Below, in pieces: positions 1 to 9,870 of a DNA stretch of 58,085 bases. Position 1 is the stretch's first letter. Each line of letters opens with the position of its first letter. The position numbers were made by a program, and so were the translations under genes. The notes below the pieces were generated by a model. The model made no database searches. It saw only the letters and a list, made by a program, of their open reading frames with translations, and was not told the origin of the DNA. The stretch comes from an uncultured bacterium (lineage in GTDB: Bacteria; Bacillota_I; Bacilli_A; RFN20; CAG-826), in NCBI GenBank assembly GCA_949299165.1, contig CASFZJ010000007.1:1-58085 (forward strand). Direction: 5' to 3'.

Positions 1-4
1 CTAG

Positions 5-36
5 CAAAAAGGGTCCCGATTTCATTCGGTGACCCT
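5..36 (-). terminator. second terminator downstream of the ribosomal operon
   Basis: Read on the minus strand, AGGGTC and CCGA pair with TCGG and GACCCT (10-19 with 26-36, one bulged base), and five U follow. It lies about 80 bases past the first operon terminator and would stop read-through. It could also serve a gene entering from the left of the window. Confidence 0.7.
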
Positions 37-114
37 AATTTGCCAACAAACTATTTTTTTGTGAAACCCTACAAAACCCTAAAATTTTGTAAAGGACCTG
101 ATAAAAAACCACAT

Positions 115-140
115 AAAAAGGACCCATTTCTAGGCCCTTT
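115..140 (-). terminator. rho-independent terminator of the ribosomal operon
   Basis: On the minus strand an eight-pair stem (133-140 with 117-124, one G.U pair) with a short loop is followed by five U. It sits about 20 bases after the rplQ stop codon, where the S10-spc-alpha transcript should end. Confidence 0.7.
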
Positions 141-161
141 AATTTAGCAAAATAAATTTAA

Positions 162-557
162 TTAATCAGCGAAGGTGAGAAGTCTAATTGGAGCGTTATC
201 ACCTTTTCTATTAGCAAGTTTATAAACCTTAAGATAACCACCATTTCTATTAGCAAATTTTGTGCTGAGTTCAGCAAATAATTTTGTTAATGCTTCTGGT
301 TTATCTTCTACATGATAATTCTTTAAGATGCTAGCTGCTTGTCTACGTGAATGTAAATCACCTTTTTTAGCAAGTGTAACTAAGTGATCAAATGTTTTGA
401 TTACATCTTTTACCATGCTTCTTGTAACAGTAACTTTTTCAAAAAGAACTAATTCAGTAACAAGATTTCTAACTTGTGCTTTTTTCTTGCTTGAGGTATA
501 AGGGGTCTTAAATCTAACGCCGCCTTTACCATGAACATTTTTTCTTCCGATTTGCAT
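162..557 (-). CDS. rplQ: 50S ribosomal protein L17
   Basis: L17 of the large ribosomal subunit, 131 residues. The N-terminus MQIGRKNVHGKGGVRFKTPY and the segment RNLVTELVLFEKVTVT are the family's conserved start, and the protein ends after NAPIRLLTFAD. It is the last gene of the operon, 11 bases after rpoA, as in most Bacilli, and is followed by two terminators. No anomalies are seen. Confidence 0.97.
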   Translation of the reverse strand: MQIGRKNVHGKGGVRFKTPYTSSKKKAQVRNLVTELVLFEKVTVTRSMVKDVIKTFDHLVTLAKKGDLHSRRQAASILKNYHVEDKPEALTKLFAELSTKFANRNGGYLKVYKLANRKGDNAPIRLLTFAD

Positions 558-568
558 AGTTATACTCC

Positions 569-1546
569 TTATTCATCTTTTCCATCTCTGAAGTATAAAC
601 CTTTTTCAGCAAGTTTATTTTTAACTTCGAGAAGGGATTTTTTGCCAAGATTTCTAACTTTCATCATTTCTGCTTCACTCTTTTGAGTTAATTCTTGAAC
701 ATTAGCAATACCAGCTCTCTTTAAGCAGTTATAACTACGAACACTTAAATCTAAATCTTCAATAGATAAATTTTCAAATGTTTCTTCTTGATGAACGATT
801 GGATCTTTGATTAATGTAATTTCTTCAAAGTCATCATCAAGATGTAAGAAATTTTCAAAATGGAACATGAGCATTTTTGCACTTAATGCAACTGCATCGA
901 TTGGTTTAATTGAACCATTTGTCCAAACTTCGAGAATAAGTTTATCAAATCTTGGATCGTGTCCAACACGAGTTTGTTCGACTTTATAATTGACTCTAGT
1001 AACTGGTGAATAGTTACTATCAGTAGCAATAGAATTTGCGAAAAGCCCTAATGATTTGTTTTCTTCACTAGTAGCATAACCTCTACCATTTCTAATATGG
1101 AGAGTCATGTTTAAGTGTCCACCTTGAGCAACGTGACAGATTACGAGTTCAGGATTTACAACTTCAAGTCCAGTAGGAAGTTCTAAATCTCCAGCTTTAA
1201 ATTCGCCTTCTCCTCTATCAACTGTAATTTCATATTCAGCTTTGCCGATAGTGTCACTTTTAAGTACTAAATCTTTAAGGTTGAGGATGATTTGTGTTAA
1301 ATCTTCTTCAATGCCTTCTAATGCAGTGAATTCATGGACTGCACCTCTTACTTCGATAGCATAGACACTTGTTCCTGGAAGAGAAGCAAGGAGCACTCTT
1401 CTTAATGCGTTGCCAAGTGTTAAGCCAAATCCTCTTTCAAGTGGTTCAGCAACAACTTTACAATAATTTTCTGTGTTGTCACTAACTACGAGTTTATATT
1501 TGCATTCTTCAAAAGGGTGTGCAATCTTTAATTCATTTTCAGCCAT
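569..1546 (-). CDS. rpoA: DNA-directed RNA polymerase alpha subunit
   Basis: Alpha subunit of RNA polymerase, 325 residues, a normal length. The N-terminal assembly domain carries the conserved GFGLTLGNALRRVLLASLPG segment (about residues 39-58). The C-terminal domain (about 262-320) carries LSVRSYNCLKRAGI and NLGKKSLLEVKNKL, the surface that touches UP-element DNA and activators. It lies between rpsK and rplQ with a good ribosome site (AAAGGAGG) ahead of the ATG. Confidence 0.98.
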   Translation of the reverse strand: MAENELKIAHPFEECKYKLVVSDNTENYCKVVAEPLERGFGLTLGNALRRVLLASLPGTSVYAIEVRGAVHEFTALEGIEEDLTQIILNLKDLVLKSDTIGKAEYEITVDRGEGEFKAGDLELPTGLEVVNPELVICHVAQGGHLNMTLHIRNGRGYATSEENKSLGLFANSIATDSNYSPVTRVNYKVEQTRVGHDPRFDKLILEVWTNGSIKPIDAVALSAKMLMFHFENFLHLDDDFEEITLIKDPIVHQEETFENLSIEDLDLSVRSYNCLKRAGIANVQELTQKSEAEMMKVRNLGKKSLLEVKNKLAEKGLYFRDGKDE

Positions 1547-1567
1547 TTAAACATCCTCCTTTAAATA

Positions 1568-1957
1568 TTAACCGTGAGTTCTTTTTGGTGGACGGCAACC
1601 ATTATGTGGAATTGGAGTTGTATCAACAATTGATGTAATTTGAAGTCCAGCATTACTTAAAGCTCTAATTGCACTTTCTCTTCCTGCGCCAGGACCTTTA
1701 ACATCAACATCGACTGTTCTGATGCCTTGATCATAAGCAGCTTTACCAGCAGCTTCTGCAGCACTTTGAGCAGCAAATGGAGTTGATTTTTTAGCACCTT
1801 TAAATCCTAATACACCACTACTTGACCAAGCAAGTGCGTTTCCGTTTTCATCAGTGATGGTAACGATTGTATTATTGAAGGTTGCGTGAATATGAGCAAC
1901 ACCTTTCGTAAATGATCTTTTAATCTTCTTTTTACGGGTAGTTTGTTTCTTTGCCAT
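1568..1957 (-). CDS. rpsK: 30S ribosomal protein S11
   Basis: S11 of the small-subunit platform, 129 residues. [19 protein letters not shown] near residue 24 and the C-terminal [18 protein letters not shown] (about 112-129) are diagnostic. It lies between rpsM and rpoA, the standard alpha-operon order, with short spacers that suggest one transcript. Confidence 0.98.
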   Translation of the reverse strand: MAKKQTTRKKKIKRSFTKGVAHIHATFNNTIVTITDENGNALAWSSSGVLGFKGAKKSTPFAAQSAAEAAGKAAYDQGIRTVDVDVKGPGAGRESAIRALSNAGLQITSIVDTTPIPHNGCRPPKRTHG

Positions 1958-1976
1958 TGTCTCATCTACCTCCTAA

Positions 1977-2351
1977 TTACTTAACAGCTTCTTTCTTATT
2001 TGCAATTGTCTTTCTTGGACCTTTGCGAGTACGAGCGTTAGTTTTTGTTCTTTGACCTCTAACTGGAAGACCTCTTCTGTGTCTGATTCCACGGTAGCAG
2101 CCAATTTCTTGAAGTCTCTTAATGTTAAGCATGACTTCTCTTCTTAAATCACCTTCTGTTTTATAGTGAGCAAGTTCACTTCTTAAACGAGCGATTTCTT
2201 CTTCACTTAAATCTTTAACTCTCTTAAGTGGATCAATTTTAGCAGCCTCTACGATTTTTTTACTGGTTGTAGGGCCAATTCCATAAATGTAGGTTAAGCT
2301 AACAACAACAACCTTATCATTTGGAATGTCAACACCAACAATACGTGCCAT
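1977..2351 (-). CDS. rpsM: 30S ribosomal protein S13
   Basis: S13 of the small-subunit head, 124 residues. It begins [20 protein letters not shown], has the YGIG helix-hairpin-helix start near residue 23, and ends with the [20 protein letters not shown] tail that reaches tRNA. It follows rpmJ and precedes rpsK. Length and motifs are ordinary. Confidence 0.98.
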   Translation of the reverse strand: MARIVGVDIPNDKVVVVSLTYIYGIGPTTSKKIVEAAKIDPLKRVKDLSEEEIARLRSELAHYKTEGDLRREVMLNIKRLQEIGCYRGIRHRRGLPVRGQRTKTNARTRKGPRKTIANKKEAVK

Positions 2352-2369
2352 AAATTACCTATTCCTCTC

Positions 2370-2483
2370 TTATCCTTGTCTTTGTTTGTGCTTTGGATTT
2401 GAACAAATTACCATGACTTTACCATGTCTTTTGATAACCTTGCACTTGTCACAAATTGGTTTTACGGATGGTCTAACTTTCAT
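2370..2483 (-). CDS. rpmJ: 50S ribosomal protein L36 (zinc type)
   Basis: A 37-residue gene, too short for most ORF filters, reading [20 protein letters not shown] and ending KHKQRQG. Three cysteines and a histidine (C11, C14, C27, H32) form the zinc-ribbon ligands of the C+ form of L36. It fills the gap between infA and rpsM, its normal place, and AAGGAGG lies just upstream of the ATG. The ligands suggest zinc dependence; no zinc-free paralogue is visible here. Confidence 0.96.
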   Translation of the reverse strand: MKVRPSVKPICDKCKVIKRHGKVMVICSNPKHKQRQG

Positions 2484-2503
2484 AAATGCCTCCTTAAATT
2501 AGA

Positions 2504-2722
2504 CTATTTGTGTCTAAATACAATTCTGCCATTGTTTAAATCATAAGGCGAGAGTTCAACGGTAACTTTATCACCTGGTAAAATGCGAATGTAATGCATA
2601 CGGATTTTACCAGAAACAGTGGCATGGATTACTACGTCGTTTTCAAGTTTTACCTTAAAATTACAATTAGGTAAAGCTTCTGTAACTACCGCCTCAACGG
2701 ATATAACATCTTGTTTTGCCAT
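2504..2722 (-). CDS. infA: translation initiation factor IF-1
   Basis: IF-1, 72 residues, a single OB-fold that binds the ribosomal A site during initiation. [19 protein letters not shown], the central [19 protein letters not shown] and the end GRIVFRHK are typical. Its ATG shares one base with the stop codon of map (TAATG), so the two are probably translationally coupled. Confidence 0.97.
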   Translation of the reverse strand: MAKQDVISVEAVVTEALPNCNFKVKLENDVVIHATVSGKIRMHYIRILPGDKVTVELSPYDLNNGRIVFRHK

Positions 2723-3489
2723 TAATTTTCTTCCCCTTTTTCTAAAGTTAAAATTTCATAGCCATTTTTAGTTATCGCTATCGTATTTTCATAGTGACAA
2801 CTTAATTTTCCATCTAGAGTTTTCACAGTCCATCCATCATCAAGCGTATAAAGCTCAACTTTTCCTTCGTTAACCATCGGTTCAATCGCAACGACCATTC
2901 CTTCTTTTAGAATTGGGCCTGTTCCAATTTCACCATTATTAAGAATGATTGGATCTTCGTGCATTTCTCTTCCAACTCCATGTCCGCCATAATCTTCGGT
3001 GAGTGTATAGCCGTTTTTTGTAGCTATTTCATGGATTTTATGAGAAATATCTCCAAGATGCACACCCGGCTTGACTAATTTAACGCCTTCAAAGAAACAT
3101 TCTTTTGTGACGTCAATTAATCGCTTAGCATTTTCGCTTGCCTCCCCTACTGGAAAAGTACGGCAAGCATCTGCTATATACCCTTCATAAGTTACGCAAA
3201 TATCATAACTTACTATATCTCCATCTTTTAAAATAATCTTTTTAGAAGGAATACCATGAAGAAGGGTATCATTGACGCTAATACAAATAGCGCCAGGGAA
3301 GCCTTCATAACCTTTGCAGGTTGGAATTCCTCCATGGCTCCTGATAAAACTTTCAGCAAGTCTATCGAGCTCATGGGTAGAAATTCCAGCTTTAGTATGA
3401 ACTTTTAAATAGTCGAATGTATCGGCTAATATGCTTCCTGCTTTTTTAATTAGGGCAATTTCTCGAGCACTTTTAATGATTATTTTCAT
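2722..3489 (-). CDS. map: methionine aminopeptidase, type I
   Basis: Removes the initiator methionine from nascent proteins, 255 residues. The metal ligands of the pita-bread fold are visible in sequence order: the two aspartates in [20 protein letters not shown], the histidine in [13 protein letters not shown], and the glutamates in VVAIEPMV and CHYENTIAI. It lacks the N-terminal zinc finger of eukaryotic forms. It sits between adk and infA, two bases after adk, as in Bacillus. Confidence 0.97.
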   Translation of the reverse strand: MKIIIKSAREIALIKKAGSILADTFDYLKVHTKAGISTHELDRLAESFIRSHGGIPTCKGYEGFPGAICISVNDTLLHGIPSKKIILKDGDIVSYDICVTYEGYIADACRTFPVGEASENAKRLIDVTKECFFEGVKLVKPGVHLGDISHKIHEIATKNGYTLTEDYGGHGVGREMHEDPIILNNGEIGTGPILKEGMVVAIEPMVNEGKVELYTLDDGWTVKTLDGKLSCHYENTIAITKNGYEILTLEKGEEN

Positions 3490-3491
3490 TA

Positions 3492-4139
3492 TTAGTCCTT
3501 TAAAATTGCTTTGATGTCTTCAAAAAGAACGTCGAGATCTTTTGTGCCATCAATGTCACTAACAACACCTAATTTTGTATAGTATTCGATAAGTGGTTCG
3601 GTCATCTTGTGGTATTCAGCAAGACGAGATTTTAATGTCTCCTCGTTGTCATCTTTTCTTTGGACAAGTTCACCACCACATAAGTCACAAACTCCATCAA
3701 CTTTTGGTTTCATGTTTCTTACGTGATAAGGAGCACCACATACCTTACAAACTCGTCTTCCGCAGATTCTATCAACTAAGATATCTTCTGAAACGACGAT
3801 GTTTATAACATTTGTTACTGGTCTTCCAATTTCTTCACTTAATCTTGTTAAAGCTTCGGCTTGAACAAGAGTACGTGGGAATCCATCAAGAAGATAACCA
3901 TCTTTACAATCATCTCTTGATAATCTTTCTTTTACAAGACCAATTGTAACTTCATCAGGGACAAGTAAACCCTTAGACATATAGGAAGAAGCGAGTTCTC
4001 CAAGACTAGTTTTATTTTTTATAGCTTCTCTAAACATATCTCCAGTAGAAATATGTGGAATCTTATAAAAAGTAGCGATACGTTTTGCATTAGTTCCCTT
4101 ACCAGCGCCTGGTGGACCCATTAAAATAATATTCTTCAT
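3492..4139 (-). CDS. adk: adenylate kinase, zinc-binding lid
   Basis: Interconverts AMP+ATP and 2 ADP, 215 residues. P-loop GPPGAGKGT (about 8-16), AMP-binding ISTGDMFRE and LLDGFPRT, and a long LID with two CxxC pairs (CKVC and CDLC, about 130-152), the zinc-binding arrangement of Gram-positive enzymes. It lies between secY and map, the usual Firmicute order. Confidence 0.97.
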   Translation of the reverse strand: MKNIILMGPPGAGKGTNAKRIATFYKIPHISTGDMFREAIKNKTSLGELASSYMSKGLLVPDEVTIGLVKERLSRDDCKDGYLLDGFPRTLVQAEALTRLSEEIGRPVTNVINIVVSEDILVDRICGRRVCKVCGAPYHVRNMKPKVDGVCDLCGGELVQRKDDNEETLKSRLAEYHKMTEPLIEYYTKLGVVSDIDGTKDLDVLFEDIKAILKD

Positions 4140-4150
4140 AATCTAAAGTT

Positions 4151-5497
4151 TTACATTCCTCCAATGACTTCATCATAGCTCTTTCCGGCGATAAGACCAT
4201 TGATTTGGTTATTAAGCTCAAGAGCAACACCAACAACGATGATCATTCCAGTTCCACCAAGGGCTAGAGATTGATCGCTTCCAAAGACTCCTGAAAGAGT
4301 GAGTACAACTGGAAGAGCAGAAATAAATGAGAGAGATAAAGCACCAATTAATGTGACTCTATTTAAGACTTTTCTCACATATTTTTCAGTCTCAATGCCT
4401 GGTCTAATTCCTGGAATATAACTTCCATTTCTTTGGAAGTTTTCCGCAAGTTGAGCAGGATTTATTTGTAAGTTTGCGTAGAAGAAAGTGAACGCAAACA
4501 CCAAAACGATATAAATAATTAATCCCCATGGCATCATAACTCCACCAGTATCAACAAGTTGATTGTATTGGAAGATTTTAAGCCACTCCGCATTTGCTGC
4601 ATCACTAGAGATAAAAGTTGCAATAACGCTTGGTGCCATCAAAATTGAGCTAGCAAAGATGACAGGAATAACACCTGCTGAGTTAACTTTTATTGGTAAA
4701 AAGCTGGCTTTTGCGAGTTTTTCACTTGTTCCAGTGCGGGTTGCATGTTGTACAGGGATCTTTCTACGAGAAAGTTCGATGAAGACAACAAAGGCAATAA
4801 TTGCAATAAATGCGAGCACATAGAGGATGAATTGGAAGACACCTTTTGTGGCTTCAATATTACCATGATTCCATGATTCAAGAACCCATCTTTGGAAGGC
4901 AGTTCCAATTTGACTTGGGAGAGAACAAACAATACCAGCAAAGATAATAACAGAAATTCCGTTTCCTATGCCTTTTGTAGTGATTTGGTCACCAAGCCAC
5001 ATAACTAACATCGCTCCTGCTACCATAACAGTAACAATATAAGCGTAAGTTAGGAAGTTTTCTTCCATGGTGAATGAAATCCAGGAAGTATTGAGTGCTG
5101 TTTGAATAATTCCATATGCTTGAACAGCGGCAAGCATAAGAGTGAGATAACGAGTTGCCATCTCGATTTTTCTTCTCCCATATTGCCCTTGTCGATTTAG
5201 TTCAGTTAAGGCTGGAAGAACATCCATACTTAATAATTGAATAATGATTTGAGCAGTAATATAAGGTGAAACACCAAGGGCGAAGATTGAAAAGTTTTGT
5301 AATGCCCCGCCTCCAAGTAAGTTCATTAAGGCTAAGACATTGTTAGAATTAGCCGTTAATTGGCTAGTGAGTTCACTAGCGTCAATACCTGGAGTTGGAA
5401 TTGCACAACCGATTCTAAAGACAAAAAGAATCATTATCGTAAAAAATATACGATTAACGACTTCTTTATTTTTAAAAATTTCGACAAACTTTTTCAT
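4151..5497 (-). CDS. secY: protein translocase subunit SecY
   Basis: Channel subunit of the Sec translocon, 448 residues with about ten membrane helices. The cytosolic loop YGRRKIEMATRYLT, the plug-region FRIGCAIPTPGIDASEL and the C-terminal NRVTLIGALSLSFISALPVV are recognisable. Placed between rplO and adk as in the spc operons of other Bacilli. The start at MKKFVEIFKNKEVVNRIFFT gives the normal short cytosolic N-terminus. Confidence 0.97.
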   Translation of the reverse strand: MKKFVEIFKNKEVVNRIFFTIMILFVFRIGCAIPTPGIDASELTSQLTANSNNVLALMNLLGGGALQNFSIFALGVSPYITAQIIIQLLSMDVLPALTELNRQGQYGRRKIEMATRYLTLMLAAVQAYGIIQTALNTSWISFTMEENFLTYAYIVTVMVAGAMLVMWLGDQITTKGIGNGISVIIFAGIVCSLPSQIGTAFQRWVLESWNHGNIEATKGVFQFILYVLAFIAIIAFVVFIELSRRKIPVQHATRTGTSEKLAKASFLPIKVNSAGVIPVIFASSILMAPSVIATFISSDAANAEWLKIFQYNQLVDTGGVMMPWGLIIYIVLVFAFTFFYANLQINPAQLAENFQRNGSYIPGIRPGIETEKYVRKVLNRVTLIGALSLSFISALPVVLTLSGVFGSDQSLALGGTGMIIVVGVALELNNQINGLIAGKSYDEVIGGM

Positions 5498-5531
5498 GGG
5501 AATCCTTAGAAATAATAAATCAACTTATATA

Positions 5532-5972
5532 TTATTTACTAAAAATTGCTTTTGCGCCACATTTTTCTATCTTTTCAAGAGCAGATTTTGAAAATTTTGT
5601 AGCAGTAACTGTAACTTTCTTAGTAAGTTCCCCTTCACCTAAGACTTTTAAGCCATCGAATTCTTTATTGACTAAACCAAGAGAAATAAGTTTTGTAAGA
5701 TCGACTTCTTCTCCATCGTTAAATCTATTAAAGATGGAAACGTTAACAACAGCATATTCTTTACGAGAGTGATTTTTAAATCCTCTTTTTGGAATAGCTC
5801 TGAAGAGTGGGAGTTGACCACCTTCAAATCCAAGTCTTACACCTCCGCCAGTTCTGGAGTTTTGACCCTTATTGCCGCTTCCGCCATTTTTTCCAAGACC
5901 ACTACCGAGGCCTCTGCAACGTCTTGTTTTTTCTTTTCTACTTCCTTCAGTAGGTTTAAGATTATTTAACAT
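5532..5972 (-). CDS. rplO: 50S ribosomal protein L15
   Basis: L15, about 146 residues, with the glycine-rich [20 protein letters not shown] start. Two ATGs are possible. The one at 5978 is only two bases from AAGGAGG, whereas 5972 ([10 protein letters not shown]) has an eight-base spacer, so 5972 was chosen. It overlaps the end of rpsE by 11 bases. No L30 gene lies between rpsE and rplO, where rpmD is usually found. Confidence 0.96.
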   Translation of the reverse strand: MLNNLKPTEGSRKEKTRRCRGLGSGLGKNGGSGNKGQNSRTGGGVRLGFEGGQLPLFRAIPKRGFKNHSRKEYAVVNVSIFNRFNDGEEVDLTKLISLGLVNKEFDGLKVLGEGELTKKVTVTATKFSKSALEKIEKCGAKAIFSK

Positions 5973-6594
5973 CAGCATTACCTCCTTTTCTTAAGGCCAT
6001 TGTATTTTTGAAATCTTTTTCATTCATTAATGCACTGGCGGTAGCTCTAATAATATTGATCTTAGTTCTACTTCCATAAACTTTGGAATAGATGTTTTTG
6101 ACGCCAGCTAACTCTAAAATAGCTCTAACTGGGCCACCAGCGATGATTCCAGTACCTTCTGGAGCTGGTTTAAGGAAAACATTTGTTGCACCAAATTTGC
6201 CAATGATTTCGTGAGCTAATGTGCCACCATTAACGATTTCAACATTAATGAGGTTTCTTTTAGCTTTATCAACAGCTTTTTTGATTGCATCTGGGACTTC
6301 GCCACTTTTACCAGTTGCAAAGCCAAATTTTCCTTTGCCATTACCAACGACGACAAGAGCTGAGAATTTCATTCTCTTACCACCCTTAACAACCTTGGTA
6401 ACTCTATTGATAGCAACGACTCTTTCTTCGTATTCTTTAACAACTTCCTTTCTAGGACCTTTGTTAAATTTTTTAGCTTTATTAAACTTCTTCTTTTCAG
6501 GAGCTTTTGTAGCATTTTCTGGGGAAGTAGTGTTATTTTCTTCTTTTTTAACTTCTTCTACTGTTGGATTTTCAACAACTTTATTTTCTTCCAT
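5962..6594 (-). CDS. rpsE: 30S ribosomal protein S5 with acidic/basic N-terminal extension
   Basis: S5, 210 residues against roughly 165 in Bacillus. The conserved double-stranded-RNA-binding part starts near residue 55 ([20 protein letters not shown]) and runs through [20 protein letters not shown] and [20 protein letters not shown]. The first ~50 residues are a low-complexity stretch, first Glu/Asn-rich ([20 protein letters not shown]), then Lys-rich. A tail of this kind is also seen in L22 and L5 of this operon. Confidence 0.96.
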   Translation of the reverse strand: MEENKVVENPTVEEVKKEENNTTSPENATKAPEKKKFNKAKKFNKGPRKEVVKEYEERVVAINRVTKVVKGGKRMKFSALVVVGNGKGKFGFATGKSGEVPDAIKKAVDKAKRNLINVEIVNGGTLAHEIIGKFGATNVFLKPAPEGTGIIAGGPVRAILELAGVKNIYSKVYGSRTKINIIRATASALMNEKDFKNTMALRKGGNADVK

Positions 6595-6605
6595 AACCTA
6601 TCTCC

Positions 6606-6962
6606 TTAGAACTTTAAGCCATTTTCTCTTGCACTTTCTGCAAGGGCTTTAACACGACCATGATATATGTAACCGCCTCTATCGAAAACAACATTTTCAA
6701 TGCCTTTTGCAAGACATTTTTTAGCGATATCAGCACCAACTGCTTTAGCGCCTTCAACGTTATTTCCGTTAGTAAGTTTTAAAGCTACTGAAGATGAAGC
6801 AAGAAGTGTAACACCCTTTGTATCATCGATTACTTGAACTTCAATGTGTTTGTTTGATCTGAAGACACAAAGTCTAGGAGTAGTCTCAGTTCCACTAATT
6901 TTGTTACGAACTCTAACGTGCTTTCTTTTTCTAGCAACATTTTTATCAAGTTTACTAATCAT
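6606..6962 (-). CDS. rplR: 50S ribosomal protein L18
   Basis: L18, 118 residues, binds 5S rRNA in the central protuberance. [15 protein letters not shown] near the start, [18 protein letters not shown] and the end [20 protein letters not shown] are family hallmarks. It lies between rplF and rpsE, the standard spc order. Confidence 0.97.
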   Translation of the reverse strand: MISKLDKNVARKRKHVRVRNKISGTETTPRLCVFRSNKHIEVQVIDDTKGVTLLASSSVALKLTNGNNVEGAKAVGADIAKKCLAKGIENVVFDRGGYIYHGRVKALAESARENGLKF

Positions 6963-6975
6963 ACTTTAACTCCTA

Positions 6976-7539
6976 TTATTTCTTACCTGCACGTTTGCCT
7001 TCTTTACGTAAGACAACTTCATCAACATATCTGATACCTTTACCAAGATATGGTTCAGGTTTACGAGTTTCTCTAATTTGAGCAGCGACTTGACCAACTT
7101 TGAATTTGTCACTTCCGCTAACTTCAACATAAGCATTGACATCTTTTGCTTTTGATTCAATGACTTTAACTGTAACTCCTTCAAGTGGAGTAATTGTGAT
7201 GGCGTGAGAATAACCAACGTGTAAGACGAGATCTTTACCTTTCATTTCAGCTCTATAACCGATACCAATTATAGCAAGCTTTTTAGTAAAGCCTTCGTGA
7301 CAGCCAATGCAAGCGTTATTGATTAAAGCACGTGTTGTGCCATGCATTTCTTTAACTTCTTTTTCATCATTGGCTCTTTTAACAGTTAAGATACCATCTT
7401 TCATTTCAACAGAAATGAAGTTTGGATTAAATTCGATTTTGTCTTCGCCAAATTTACCTTTGATATCGACAAAACCTTCGCCAAGAGTTACATTTAAACC
7501 TTCTGGAATAGTGATAATTTTATTTCCAATACGTGACAT
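6976..7539 (-). CDS. rplF: 50S ribosomal protein L6
   Basis: L6, 187 residues from the chosen ATG at 7539 (MSRIGNKIITIPEGLNVTL). A longer frame reaches 7569 but would overlap rpsH, and AGGAGGT sits correctly only for the 7539 start. The C-terminal EPYLGKGIRYVDEVVLRKEG is the conserved 23S-binding end. Confidence 0.97.
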   Translation of the reverse strand: MSRIGNKIITIPEGLNVTLGEGFVDIKGKFGEDKIEFNPNFISVEMKDGILTVKRANDEKEVKEMHGTTRALINNACIGCHEGFTKKLAIIGIGYRAEMKGKDLVLHVGYSHAITITPLEGVTVKVIESKAKDVNAYVEVSGSDKFKVGQVAAQIRETRKPEPYLGKGIRYVDEVVLRKEGKRAGKK

Positions 7540-7553
7540 AACCTTACCTCCTA

Positions 7554-7952
7554 TTACCAAACGTAGCAAATAACTTCGCCACCGACGTTATTTTGTCTAC
7601 AACCTTTATCTGTTAATAAACCTTTACTTGTTGAGATGATAGCGATTCCAAGTCCTTTTAAAACAAATGGAATGTGTTTGCTATCAGCTGTAACTCTAAG
7701 ACCTGGTTTTGAAATTCTCTTAAGTCCTGTGATGACTTTTTCGCCATTTGGACCATATTTTAATGTAACTTCAATAGATTTGTGGCCTTCTTTAGTTTTA
7801 ACTTCTTTATAAGAAGCGATAAAACCTTCGTTAAGTAAGATTTTAACAATGTTAATTTTTAATTTACTAGAAGGGATAGAAACTGTGGCATGATGTAATG
7901 CGTTTGCGTTTCTGATTCTAGTAAGCATATCTGCTATTGGATCTTGATGCAT
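7554..7952 (-). CDS. rpsH: 30S ribosomal protein S8
   Basis: S8, 132 residues. It starts [20 protein letters not shown] and ends [20 protein letters not shown] plus VICYVW, the family signature. S8 binds 16S helix 21 and in other bacteria represses spc-operon translation. No obvious S8-site mimic was sought in depth here. Confidence 0.97.
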   Translation of the reverse strand: MHQDPIADMLTRIRNANALHHATVSIPSSKLKINIVKILLNEGFIASYKEVKTKEGHKSIEVTLKYGPNGEKVITGLKRISKPGLRVTADSKHIPFVLKGLGIAIISTSKGLLTDKGCRQNNVGGEVICYVW

Positions 7953-7968
7953 TCTCTATTCCTCCTAA

Positions 7969-8154
7969 TTACCATGAAGATTTTTTCATTCCTGGGATTT
8001 CGCCTTTATAAGCGAGTTCTCTTAAGCAAATTCTGCAAAGACCAAATTTAGAATAAACTGCGTGAGGTCTTCCGCATCTTTTGCAACGGGTATATTCTCT
8101 GACCTTATATTTTTGAGGTCTTGCTTGTCTAACCTTTAAACTAGTTTTTGCCAT
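7969..8154 (-). CDS. rpsZ: 30S ribosomal protein S14, zinc type (S14Z)
   Basis: 61-residue S14 of the zinc class, the usual length for Gram-positives. Two CxxC pairs (CKRC about 24-27 and CRIC about 40-43) hold zinc; the end [11 protein letters not shown] is diagnostic. Located between rplE and rpsH, its normal place. In Bacillus the zinc-free paralogue is called rpsN; none is seen in this window. Confidence 0.97.
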   Translation of the reverse strand: MAKTSLKVRQARPQKYKVREYTRCKRCGRPHAVYSKFGLCRICLRELAYKGEIPGMKKSSW

Positions 8155-8165
8155 ATTTCTACCTC

Positions 8166-8825
8166 TTATTTATTAAATGGCATTCCAAGTGCCTTAAGTA
8201 AGGAATAAGCTTCTTCATCACTCTTTGCTGTTGTAACAACGATGATGTCCATACCTCTTACTTTTTGAACTTTATCGTAATTGATTTCTGGGAAAATTAA
8301 TTGTTCTTTAATACCTAAAGTATAATTTCCTCTTCCATCAAATGAGTTCTTGCTAACACCACGGAAATCTCTAACTCTTGGAAGAGCAATTGAGACAAGT
8401 TTATCGAAGAATTCATACATTCTGATTCCTCTTAATGTAACCTTACATCCGATTGGTTCGCCTTCTCTTAATTTAAAGGTTGCGATTGATTTTTTAGCTT
8501 TAGTAATGATTGGTTTTTGACCTGTGATGAGAGAGAGTTCTTCAACTGCTTCTTCAAGTCTTTTCTTATCTTGTGTTGCATCACCAACACCGATATTAAC
8601 AACAATCTTATTTAAAGCTGGTACTTCCATTACTGATTTATATTCAAATTCTTTCATCAAATTAGCTTTAATTTCAGAATTGTATAAGTCGAGTAATCTA
8701 GTATGTCTTGATGGAGCCTTATGTCCCTTAGAAGTTGCAGCTTCTTTAACAACTTTAGCTTCTTTTGGAGCAGCAGTTTTAGTTGTTTTCTTTGCTGTAG
8801 CTGTAGTTTTCTTTGTTTCTGCCAT
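8166..8825 (-). CDS. rplE: 50S ribosomal protein L5 with Lys/Ala/Thr-rich N-terminal extension
   Basis: L5, 219 residues against about 180 usually. The conserved body begins near residue 45 ([20 protein letters not shown]) and includes [17 protein letters not shown] and [20 protein letters not shown]. The first ~40 residues are repeats of Lys, Ala and Thr starting [20 protein letters not shown]. The first eight residues are identical to those of L22, and the DNA around the two start codons matches over 27 bases (see findings). The ATG follows a GGAG site, so the extension is probably translated. Confidence 0.95.
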   Translation of the reverse strand: MAETKKTTATAKKTTKTAAPKEAKVVKEAATSKGHKAPSRHTRLLDLYNSEIKANLMKEFEYKSVMEVPALNKIVVNIGVGDATQDKKRLEEAVEELSLITGQKPIITKAKKSIATFKLREGEPIGCKVTLRGIRMYEFFDKLVSIALPRVRDFRGVSKNSFDGRGNYTLGIKEQLIFPEINYDKVQKVRGMDIIVVTTAKSDEEAYSLLKALGMPFNK

Positions 8826-8836
8826 AACTATCTCCT

Positions 8837-9148
8837 CTATTTAACTTCTTTACCGTTAACTTTTAAGACTCTAATCTTATTGCCATCCTTATCGAATTTG
8901 TAGCCGATACGTGATGCTTTTTTGCTCTTTTCGTCATAATACATAACGTTACTTACATCGATTGGAGCAAAGATTTCTTGGATGCTACCTTCTGGATTAG
9001 ATTGAGTTGGTTTAACGTGTTTTTTTCTAACGTTGACGCCATCGACAACAACCTTGTGTTCTTTTGGTAAAGCTTTTTGGATGTTGCCAACTTTGCCTTT
9101 GTCTTTTCCAGAGATAACAATTACTTTATCGCCTTTTTTAAGTTTCAT
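8837..9148 (-). CDS. rplX: 50S ribosomal protein L24
   Basis: L24, 103 residues from [20 protein letters not shown] (KOW motif). The frame is open 15 codons further up to 9193, but that would overlap rplN, and AAGGAGGT lies ten bases before the ATG at 9148. Normal position between rplN and rplE. Confidence 0.96.
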   Translation of the reverse strand: MKLKKGDKVIVISGKDKGKVGNIQKALPKEHKVVVDGVNVRKKHVKPTQSNPEGSIQEIFAPIDVSNVMYYDEKSKKASRIGYKFDKDGNKIRVLKVNGKEVK

Positions 9149-9164
9149 AGTGATTTTTACCTCC

Positions 9165-9539
9165 TTATAAGACTTCGTTTGCAAGAGAGACAATCTTCAT
9201 GAAGGCTTCACCTTTTTCACGTAATTCTCTTGCAACAGGACCGAATACACGGGTTCCGACTGGTGACTTATCTTCATTAATGATAACGCAAGCATTGTCA
9301 TCAAATCTGATAGTTGAACCATCTTTTCTTTCAATTGGATAACTTGTTCTAACAATAACTGCTTTAACAACGGCACTCTTTTTGACTTTACCATTTGGAA
9401 TAGCATCTTTTACTGCACATTGAACGATATCGCCAACTGAACAGGATTTTCTATGGCTGCCACCATAGATTCTGAATACTCTAACAACACGAGCACCGCT
9501 ATTGTCAGCTACAACAAGATTTGTTTCTGTTTGTATCAT
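9165..9539 (-). CDS. rplN: 50S ribosomal protein L14
   Basis: L14, 124 residues, [20 protein letters not shown] at the start and [20 protein letters not shown] near the end. It forms part of the intersubunit surface beside L19. Two bases separate it from rpsQ. Nothing unusual is seen. Confidence 0.98.
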   Translation of the reverse strand: MIQTETNLVVADNSGARVVRVFRIYGGSHRKSCSVGDIVQCAVKDAIPNGKVKKSAVVKAVIVRTSYPIERKDGSTIRFDDNACVIINEDKSPVGTRVFGPVARELREKGEAFMKIVSLANEVL

Positions 9540-9541
9540 AA

Positions 9542-9868
9542 CTATTCGGCCTCCTTGTTTTCTTCTTTATCTTCGTGAAGGACTTCTTTTAATTCTTCAC
9601 TTTCAGCGATCTTGACATCTTCAACAGCTTTTTTATCGATTGAGACAAGTCTAAATCTTTTTAAAGCGCTGAGTGGTCTTGATTCTTCAATAGTAACTGT
9701 ATCACCTACATGAGCGCTGTTTAATTCGTCATGAGCGTAATATTTATGTCTGAATTGAACTCTTTTTTTGTATTTAGGATGTTTTCTATATCCTTCAACC
9801 ATAACGACGATTGTTTTTGGAGTTTTGTCTCCGATAACAACACCAGTAATTCTCTTTCTGTGGTCCAT
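9542..9868 (-). CDS. rpsQ: 30S ribosomal protein S17 with acidic C-terminal tail
   Basis: S17, 108 residues against about 85 usually. The OB-fold ([40 protein letters not shown]) ends near residue 85; the remaining ~23 residues ([20 protein letters not shown]) are strongly acidic. Two bases separate it from both rpmC and rplN. Confidence 0.97.
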   Translation of the reverse strand: MDHRKRITGVVIGDKTPKTIVVMVEGYRKHPKYKKRVQFRHKYYAHDELNSAHVGDTVTIEESRPLSALKRFRLVSIDKKAVEDVKIAESEELKEVLHEDKEENKEAE

Positions 9869-9870
9869 AA

